From assembly GCF_000315625.1 (NCBI RefSeq), contig NW_005434622.1, positions 200,883-264,882 of the forward strand: 64,000 bases of DNA, given 5' to 3'. Position numbers and translations under genes: made by a program. Shown piece after piece: positions 56,803 to 64,000 of the stretch; position 1 is the stretch's first letter, and every line of letters begins with the position of its first letter. Under the pieces are notes generated by a model, which did no database searches, was not told the origin of the DNA, and saw only the letters and a list, made by a program, of their open reading frames with translations. The DNA is from Guillardia theta CCMP2712 (lineage: Eukaryota > Cryptophyceae > Pyrenomonadales > Geminigeraceae).

Positions 56803-59800
56803 CTAGCATCCCATGAGAGCCTTCTCCTCGGGGGAGGGCCCAACGCTACAGGAGGGGACGCAGACTGGGCTGTGGGGGGAGATGGTGAAGTCCAGGGAGG
56901 ACATGGGAAGTTCCGGGTTCATCATCTGGAGATCCTTGAATGCGGTCCTGAACCTGCAGGAGACTGTCCTTGCCGCCTCCTCGTTGTCTGTAGAGTACAT
57001 AGTCCCCACCCACAAGGCGACCTTCTGGAAGGGAGAGACGGAGCTTGCGAGGACGGAGCGATCGCTGATGACCGGTACGCTGTTCGTCGAGTTCCGCTCG
57101 CAGTCCAGGTAGTCCTCGCAGAAGGTCCCAAGGTTAAGACGCGAGTCGGCGTTGAGAGTCCATACCCTCATCCAGTTGGTCTTGAGCCCGAAGGTCCCCA
57201 GCAGCTCCCCCAGCACGTTCTCCTTGCTCACGCAGTACCGGCACTTCTCCACCAGCACGTTCACGCACACGTCGCTACATCGCCCGGTGCCGCAGTCTGC
57301 GTCCACCGCGCAGTTCTTGTTCCCGTCCTCCCTGCAGATCCCCTTGGACGAGAAGCTCAGGCTCGTGCTCCCCACAGCGAAGCATGCCGTCACCAGACGC
57401 CCCTCCGACCCTCTTGCGGGCTTGAAGAGGAAGGTGGAGGTGGAGCCTGACTGCACTGTCTCCAGCACAACATTATGCGACGTTGCGTTCTCCCATATCA
57501 CGCTTCCTTGTGCCGAGTAGTCAGCAAGCTGAAGGATCGGTGTGAGGTCCAGCGACAGGGTGCATCCTACTAGCGCCTGCAGCGGCTCCGTCGACTTGAC
57601 CATCCAGTCAACCAGCGATCCCGCCCACTCGAACTTGAGCTGCACGAGCTCCAGCTCGACGCAGTACCTCTCGCCGTTCCACCCCCTGGACGAGGCGTCG
57701 GGCAGCCTCCCGGCGCACGCCGTCGAGTCGTCGGTTGCCACCGCGCACAGCCTGAACTTCTTGCCCATGTCAGCGTTGTCGGGAGTCCAGGTGATCTTTC
57801 TCTGCGCTACGTTGCAGCTCGAGTGGCAGAGGGAGTCGCAGGTCGAGCAAAAGGTGGTGGTGGAGGGAGACGGAGCAACGCACGTCGACCTCTCCACCGA
57901 CACCCCCGTGGGCGGCAGGCCCGGGTTGTCAAGGATTAGGATCTGCACGTGGTCCTCCGGGTTGGGGTCCATGGCCCTCAAGTTCAGCTCCACCTTGAAG
58001 CCGACAGGAATCTGCAGCCTCGCCCGCACGTGCAACCCCTCGGTGAAGTCATAGTCGAACATGGAGGGCTCGGTGAAGGGAGAGCATGGGTAGGTGATGG
58101 TGGTACCCAACCGCACTGGCAAGCAACCCTCAGGGCTGGTAACGAACACGGGAGGGGCTTGTGGCATGATGTTCCAGCACTGTGTTGTCACGTAGCTCCC
58201 AAGGTTGTGGAAGTACAAGTTCTCGTACTCCCTGTTGGCCCATCGGCGATAGCGGAAACGGCTGTTGTCATAGGCATGCGCACAGACTGTCCTCTTTGTG
58301 TTCAGAATCAGTGCCCTCCGCGTCATCCCAGTCAAGCTGTGGTTGTCGAACAGCACAGCGCTGCCTCCCTTCTCGTCGAGCTTGAACAAGATGGTCTGGC
58401 TCGCACGGTTGCTTGCGCTGAAGCTGACGTTGGGGGACAGTGAGGCGTTGATGGAGCTGTCCAGGGAAGCGTTGTACAGAACTCTTGCTACGATCTGGTT
58501 CATGTTGTCCCCCGACCTGCCAGCGTTGAAAGCTCCGAACTTCCCACAGCCGTTGGCAGGTCCAGCAAGGTCTGAGAAGAAGGACCCAGGCCCAGGAGAC
58601 GCATCGTCGACAAAGATTCGCACCTGCTCGCCAGCATCGCTGTCAGACGCGATCAAGTTCAGTCCTAGAGGCGCCCCGAGGCAGGCCGGGTATGGCACGT
58701 TGCCCGGGCCCTGGAGGGAAGAGCCTGGCGATTCAAAGACAGGAGAGTGACCGATGATGTTCATACGGAAGCAAATAGGTTTCGATACGCACGTGCCAGG
58801 CGAATACGTGGCGACGGCCACATAACAGAAGACATACGACTTTCCAATGTCAGCCGTTGTCAAGGTGGGCAAGCAGTTCAACGTTGACGGAGGAATGTAA
58901 GTGCATCGTCCCTCGCAGGCAGGAAAGTCTGATTCTGTTTTGAGAGCGCAGGCAACACAGTAGCCATCGGCTGGCTGAATGCTGAGCGAAGATCCGGTAG
59001 TAGTCGTGACGTTGGCTTGCAGTTTGACAAGGCAGTCTGCGTGAGAGTTGTCATTCCATATGCAGTCTGCTTTAGAGGGAGAGTAGCTTGTCAAGAATGG
59101 AATTTGGGATGCTGTACATGCTGTCTGGTCATCGATGTATATAATAGCTTCTGTGGAGCTGCTCCCGGAGTTGCCAACAGCATAAGAGATTTGGTTGTCG
59201 CTCGGTTCGAGGTCGACGAAGGGAAGGTCTGTCGCTGTAAACCTTACCTTTGACACACCACTGGGAATGGAGCTGAGCGTGAAGTTCCAGGCGGCCTCTG
59301 AGGTAGAGAAAGTCCTTACATTGCCACCATTCACGTTATCTGCAACCTTCACAAAATGCCCGTCCATGTCAGTCACGTGCAGCGTTACGTACGAAGGGCC
59401 AGCGCTGCTCCGGACGATCCTCCATGGCAAGCTGAAGTAAGCCGAGTAGAAGTTTTTGATGCTGCTGGCCGAGCAGCTCTGCGGGTTTGTGCTGGGACAG
59501 CTCTTGCAACACAAGACGATGTTCGAATTGAGTGTGTCACTACCCAGATCGACGGTAATGACCCCACTTGTCGCTTCGTCCGGGACGTTGTTCACTGATG
59601 CGTACCAAGAGAACTCCTGATTCGTCTTGCCAATCAACTTTCCGTTGATCGCAGATTCCGAACCGTTAGCAGGCTTCAGACTGGAGGGTTGGTACGTCAC
59701 AGTATAGGCGAAGGATCCACTGCAGTTTTTCGACCATGCCCCGTTCACAACAAGACTCAACTGACGGCTCGAGTCGGTAGAAAATCGCCACGACAAGCCT

Positions 59801-59880
59801 GCTCCTATCCATGAGCAGGCGCCATCGCAGTGTGAAGCAGAAGCCACCAGGAGGGCGAACAAGAGAGCCTGGCTCGCCAT
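56803..59880 (-). CDS. Secreted/surface Cys-rich protein with C-terminal LysM-like module, single exon
   Basis: A single exon of about 1,025 residues. Start chosen at ATG 59880 (MASQALLFALLVASASHCDG), which gives a clean signal peptide; an upstream in-frame ATG at 59892 adds four residues. The body is rich in Cys, Ser, Thr and N-glycosylation sequons (e.g. NCSG, NVTT, NASL, NHSL, NATS). It contains repeated β-rich blocks that end in ADIGKSYVFCYVA / ADMGKKFRLCAVATDD, suggesting tandem related domains. Near the C-terminus, CRYCVSKENVLGELLGTFGL with MRVWTLNADSRLNLG follows the LysM pattern (YxVxxGDxLxxIA...WxxLWxxN). No C-terminal membrane anchor is evident. A cell-surface or periplast role binding glycans is inferred. 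Intronless, unlike its neighbours. Confidence 0.75.
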   Translation of the reverse strand: MASQALLFALLVASASHCDGACSWIGAGLSWRFSTDSSRQLSLVVNGAWSKNCSGSFAYTVTYQPSSLKPANGSESAINGKLIGKTNQEFSWYASVNNVPDEATSGVITVDLGSDTLNSNIVLCCKSCPSTNPQSCSASSIKNFYSAYFSLPWRIVRSSAGPSYVTLHVTDMDGHFVKVADNVNGGNVRTFSTSEAAWNFTLSSIPSGVSKVRFTATDLPFVDLEPSDNQISYAVGNSGSSSTEAIIYIDDQTACTASQIPFLTSYSPSKADCIWNDNSHADCLVKLQANVTTTTGSSLSIQPADGYCVACALKTESDFPACEGRCTYIPPSTLNCLPTLTTADIGKSYVFCYVAVATYSPGTCVSKPICFRMNIIGHSPVFESPGSSLQGPGNVPYPACLGAPLGLNLIASDSDAGEQVRIFVDDASPGPGSFFSDLAGPANGCGKFGAFNAGRSGDNMNQIVARVLYNASLDSSINASLSPNVSFSASNRASQTILFKLDEKGGSAVLFDNHSLTGMTRRALILNTKRTVCAHAYDNSRFRYRRWANREYENLYFHNLGSYVTTQCWNIMPQAPPVFVTSPEGCLPVRLGTTITYPCSPFTEPSMFDYDFTEGLHVRARLQIPVGFKVELNLRAMDPNPEDHVQILILDNPGLPPTGVSVERSTCVAPSPSTTTFCSTCDSLCHSSCNVAQRKITWTPDNADMGKKFRLCAVATDDSTACAGRLPDASSRGWNGERYCVELELVQLKFEWAGSLVDWMVKSTEPLQALVGCTLSLDLTPILQLADYSAQGSVIWENATSHNVVLETVQSGSTSTFLFKPARGSEGRLVTACFAVGSTSLSFSSKGICREDGNKNCAVDADCGTGRCSDVCVNVLVEKCRYCVSKENVLGELLGTFGLKTNWMRVWTLNADSRLNLGTFCEDYLDCERNSTNSVPVISDRSVLASSVSPFQKVALWVGTMYSTDNEEAARTVSCRFRTAFKDLQMMNPELPMSSLDFTISPHSPVCVPSCSVGPSPEEKALMGC

Positions 59881-61609
59881 GGAAAACGTCATCCTCCTTC
59901 CTCGCTTCTCTGCCTCTGCCTCTCTATCTATCTCTGTCTCTGCTGCTATCTGTCTCCTCTTATCCTCTCATCTCATCCCTCCCTGCCGCCTGAGGCTTGG
60001 CGACGCCATTTCGCTGACTTTCTCCGTGCATTGCCCCTCCGCTGAAGAGCTACCAGCTTTGCAGCCACCCACCCCTCAATGTCCTCTCAAAAACACCAAC
60101 CTACCCTCAGTATTGCACATCCGATTTTGACCCCCTCTTGGAAGTACCCCAATTCCATCGGGTGAAAGCAGTACCAATACCCCCTCACGAACTACGTCAG
60201 GATGTCCAGGGGGACCCCCCACCCACCCTATTTGAACCCACCCGGGACTCTCTCACACTTCAAGTTGTCAAGGTCATGGTACAAAATATCTGAGGCGGAC
60301 CTGAGCTCGGACTCCGGGCCGACCGGGCCGCAGCCCGGCGGCTTCCGACTGACTGAGTCAATTATAATGGCTAATATCTGGTAGTACCAGCAGATGATTT
60401 AAAGTTTTAAAAAGGTCCTCACTTCGTACTAATATCATTACCATGGTACCAGCGAATACAGGCTCAACAGATTTATTTCGATACAAACATGATTCTTTAT
60501 AAATATATAAGTTGTTACATTTACCTTCAATAAGGTACCGTCAATAAGTTCTATTATTGGTTACAGGTACTGTCAATAAGTTTCCAATATTATCTTTTTG
60601 AATCTCGATCGAACTCCTACAACCACCCCCATCCAGTCTCACTACCCTACCTTGTTCCTCCCCCCACCCACCATTCCTCCACCACTCACCCGTACTTTTG
60701 ATATGCCTTAGGTGGGTTATCGTACAAATAATTGATCCTACCCCTCCCTGGTCATTTCCACTGTCCACCCCAACTCATAAACCCCTAGCCCCCCGCTAGC
60801 CCAGGCTTCTCTGCTACATGTCATCACTCCCAACACCCCTACAATTGCCTACATAAGTACCCGTACTTTGGCTGAATCTGTGGGTACCCACCCTGTCCTA
60901 ACGCTTCAATTGTTCGCCCCACCTTCCAGCCCCTACCCCCCAGGTGAGGGTTTTGACCCTTCAACTGAGGGGTGTCATACGATGGTCCACCCACCCCCTG
61001 TTCATTTGTACCACGAGTGTTTAAGTCATATATATTGAGTGATTCTTGCGGTTTTTTTCATGCCGGCGTGAGTCAGGACCCTGCAGCCATGGAGGCTGGC
61101 GGCAGGAGGACGAGGAGGACGAGGACAACAGGGAAGAGGAGAGTAGAGGACGAGACGAGGAGAATATGATGGTGTCGACGACGAGGGTGGGATAGTATTC
61201 CTGAGCGACAGCCGGAGCAAGAGACCAGATGGGAGGAAAGTGGAGGACGTGGGGGGGGGGGGGGGGGGGGGGAGTAGGCGAGGGTGAACGGGCTTGCTAA
61301 CCCAACTGAGCATCTTGCATGACTTTGTTAGTATCTCTCTTGCATATCTTCCCCCACACCGCAGCTCCTGCGTTTTGCCTGCACCATATTCCTTCTTTTT
61401 GAGCCAAAGCAAACGCAAAGAATGGTTATGGCAACGAATCGCAGTAGACCCTTGAGAGCATAACCAGCTCTGCTTGTCTTGATGCAGTGTGTCACCTGCT
61501 GATCATCGAAAGATTCATTCTCTATATCTGACCATGTCTCTGCAGGCTCCTTCAGACTCGTGCTTCCTCTAACCCAGGCTCCATTATCGCGGGGTTCACT
61601 GTTGAGGAA
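59881..61609. other. Divergent intergenic island, C-run words and G22 homopolymer
   Basis: Contains a short GC-rich patch (about 60285-60360), an AT-rich tract with repeated GTCAATAAG words (about 60400-60600), C-run text (CCCACCCACC, GTACCC) to about 61010, then an uninterrupted run of 22 G at 61251-61272. No gene is recognised; possible 5' UTR of the next gene to the right. Confidence 0.6.
61251..61272. repeat. G22 homopolymer
   Basis: Uninterrupted run of 22 G. A smaller one (15 G) lies at 44805-44819. Confidence 0.97.
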
Positions 61610-64000
61610 ATGATGCACGACAAAGGGAAGAAAGCCAAGAAAAAGACGCAGAAGAAGGTTGTATCGTCCCCGGATACACCAGAAAACACCTCTCACATCA
61701 GCAAGGATGAGGTGGACGCCGAAGAGTCTTCGTTCGAACAGGATCAAGATCATGCGCCGGACGGCGTGATTTCTCCTCCGCACAAGGAAGTGTTGGAAGA
61801 GGATCGCCCGGTCGTCGATCACTCCAAGGAGAATGGCTATGCACCTGAAGCAAGCGACCCAGAAAACAACCAGGACAGCCATGAGACTGCAGTGAAGAAC
61901 GCCGGGCTAGACACGCCTCCACCCGAGCAGCAGGAGGGTGATGCCGAGGGTATGAATGAGGCAGCCCCTCAAGCGGTGAACGCTCCTCCTATCCCCGAGA
62001 ACGATGTGCATCCTAACAGCCATCTGGCGGTTACTCATGACGATGCTGTGCTGAATGCTGCAGGGGACGCGGACGTCGCCTCTGCACAGGGGCTAACTGA
62101 AGATCCTTCAACCGGGCAGGAGAGTCCGGGACATCAGCAGCACATGAACCCTGAGGTTTTGTGCCCGACCGAGAGTGGGGAAACGTCGACGGGAGTGCAG
62201 ATGTACGTGGATACAGGGAGCCAGGAACAGGCTTATGAAGCCCAAGGTCAACAGGATGTAGCCAATGAGATGATGGGAGACGCGAGCTGCTTGTTCTCGC
62301 CGTCAGAGAAAGACGACTTCTTCGGGATCGCGTCAAACGGGGACACGCCATTCATGCTGAGCCAGCAGGAACAACCGCTTGAGGCTGAGAGGGCAGCAGA
62401 GGAACATGCCCAGGTGCACTTCCAGTCAGAGCAGGTGTATGCAGAACAGGCTCAGGAGCAGCAGGCGCAAACCATCCCGCAGAGTTTGCCGGAGAGCTCG
62501 GGCTGGTCTGCAGCTCCGATTGACGACGCCAGCAAACTTTTCGGAGAGTCCCAGGGATGCTCGGACGATTTCTTCGGAGGAAGCTACCAGGGGGCTGCGG
62601 AAAACGTCGGACAAACTCCGACGTTGCCCTATCAGGTTGCCTGCACTCACGAAAACTGACCTGCCAACTGAAGTTTGGTCGCAGGATCAGGTGCAGAACG
62701 CTGCACCACCGACCATGACCCCGCAGCAGCCGCCAGCTGTTGTCACAGCAGCACAACAGGGCCCGTTCGATCAAGTCGGAGGCGCAGGTGCATCGAGGGT
62801 GGCCAACGACGTCAGCGAGCTGTTTGGCCCGGTGTCGAATGACGGTGAAGAGACTTGAAATGCTGCTGACTGATGCGTGACGCTGCTGTTTCTGCAGTCC
62901 CTGACCTTTTCGGGCCTCCAGCTGAAACTCAAGAATATTCTTTCTTCGACAACCTCGCCACCCAGTATCAGCAGCCCCCCGCAGCCTACCAGCCTCAGAC
63001 CTTTCCTGCCGACCCATCCACGTACTACGCTGCTCCCAACAGCATGCCCTACCAGGATCCAAATGCCTTTTACTCACAGCAGCTCCACGAGCCTGCGCCA
63101 TATCACATGGAACATCCACAGCAAGTCCAGGGGCACTACGCCCCTCAAGATTACCAGCATGTTCAAGGTCATTACCCTCAGCAAGACTACCAGCAAGCTA
63201 CGTTTCAGAGCGCCCAGTACCAGGGCAGCTACGATGCTCAACAGGCGTATCCCTTCCAGCAGGCGGAGCAGAGCGTCGGCGACGGGCTCTCAGTTCATGG
63301 GTCCAGCGAGAGTGTTACGAGCGAGTCTAGCCGATACCTCTCGGACCCCACCTCCCACTTGCAGAGCAGCAGCATGCCGCCCTCTGTGTACAATGCAGAG
63401 CAGTACTCGCAAGGGTCGACGGCTCCTTATCACATGCAGGCTGGGCATCACAACCTGGCGCAGGAGTCACACTACAGCACCGGCAGCTTTGCAAGTCAGG
63501 GAAGCGAAGGAGACGCCAGCGCCTCGAGCTCGCATCCTTCACAGCCATACACTGGCCACTTCCAGCCCGCTGAACAGACGCAGGCTCCCGTGAGCTACGA
63601 CGCCACGACGTACAGCGCGTATCCAGCACAGGGGAGCCATCCAGGGATTCATAGCGCCCACGGGTCGGCAGGGGAGCAGCACCTGGAGCAGCACGCCGCT
63701 GACACGCTTGCTAGCTGGCAGCCATCGAACGAGGCTGCTGCTCACAACGACGAGCCGGCGATCGAGGCGACGCAGCTGGTCGAGGACCTGCCGTTCCCAT
63801 GGCAGGCGAGCATGCAGAGCCCCGATGACGGTGGGGGAACTTACCTGAATGACGGCAGGCACACCTTGATCCCAGCACGGGCTGCATCTATTACTTCAAC
63901 ACTCAGGTTGGGCTACTCGAGGCTCCTTTGGCAGGTCGTGATGTCTTGCTCGCAGACTGGATTCTCGTCCTGGGAGCCTCCGACTCAGCAAGAGATCGAA
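61610..64000 (+). CDS. WW-domain protein with repeated acidic LFG motifs (possibly Sec16-like), 3' partial
   Basis: Starts MMHDKGKKAKKKTQKKVVSS at 61610 and runs off the right edge. Exon 1 (to about 62633) is acidic and disordered with motifs DASCLFSPSEKDDFFG and DDASKLFG...DDFFGG. Exon 2 has NDVSELFGPV, and exon 3 begins PDLFGPPAETQEYSFFDNLA, then a long Gln/Tyr/Ser-rich region (GHYAPQDYQHVQGHYPQQDY). At the edge two exons join as HLDPSTGCIYYFNTQ and TGFSSWEPP, the second half of a WW domain (YYFN, WEPP), which supports splicing although the unspliced frame is also open. Recurrent ASxLFG...DDFF motifs recall fungal and oomycete Sec16 (COPII assembly scaffold). This is a resemblance from memory, not a domain hit. 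Confidence 0.6.

Overview
This is nuclear DNA from a unicellular eukaryote, not a prokaryote. Almost every gene is broken by short GT-AG introns (mostly about 45-300 nt, donors often GTGAG or GTAAG, acceptors CAG). Gene content includes kynurenine 3-monooxygenase, a HORMA protein, RING-H2 ubiquitin ligases, a MORN protein and a NACHT-WD40 STAND protein. The intron style, GC-rich coding, dense microsatellites and one protein with a signal peptide followed by a possible transit peptide suggest an alga with a complex plastid. A cryptophyte such as Guillardia is my best guess, but that is inference only. Exon joins were worked out by eye from reading frame and family motifs, so gene limits are good and individual splice sites less so.

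Layout: 0-1.8 kb, end of a PSI-TM-RING-H2 protein (+). 2.0-3.3, MORN protein (-). 4.3-5.0, unknown single-exon ORF (+). 5.35-6.16, dithiol glutaredoxin (-). 7.5-10.2, RG-rich / CysRS-tail-like / RanBP2-zinc-finger protein (+). 11.4-14.6, myristoylatable pseudokinase (+). 15.2-15.65, unknown (-). 16.9, tRNA-Lys(CTT). 17.8-20.1, RNF115/126-like E3 ligase (+). 20.25-22.2, polytopic protein with a RelA/SpoT-like tail (-). 25.8-26.5, unknown (+). 26.6-30.7, kynurenine 3-monooxygenase, with a 100-N assembly gap inside it (-). 34.2-40.8, Gln-rich micro-exon protein with a helical-repeat C-terminus (+). 41-43.5, weak candidates. 43.6-45.2, alpha/beta hydrolase (+). 45.8-47.3, HORMA protein (-). 47.4-56.5, DUF4062-NACHT-WD40 protein (+). 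56.8-59.9, secreted Cys-rich protein with a LysM-like end (-). 61.6-64.0, WW-domain protein, possibly Sec16-like, cut by the window end (+).

Organisation is striking. Neighbouring genes alternate strand almost perfectly. Convergent gaps are small (about 115-600 bp) and plain. Most divergent gaps are large (0.9-3.6 kb) and hold a peculiar sequence class: G-run/C-run words such as GGGGTGGGGTA, many GTACC/GGTACC words, and patches of extremely GC-rich DNA. The genes do not form one pathway. Recurrent themes are ubiquitin signalling (two E3 ligases), predicted N-myristoylated proteins (three), and proteins with unusual domain combinations.
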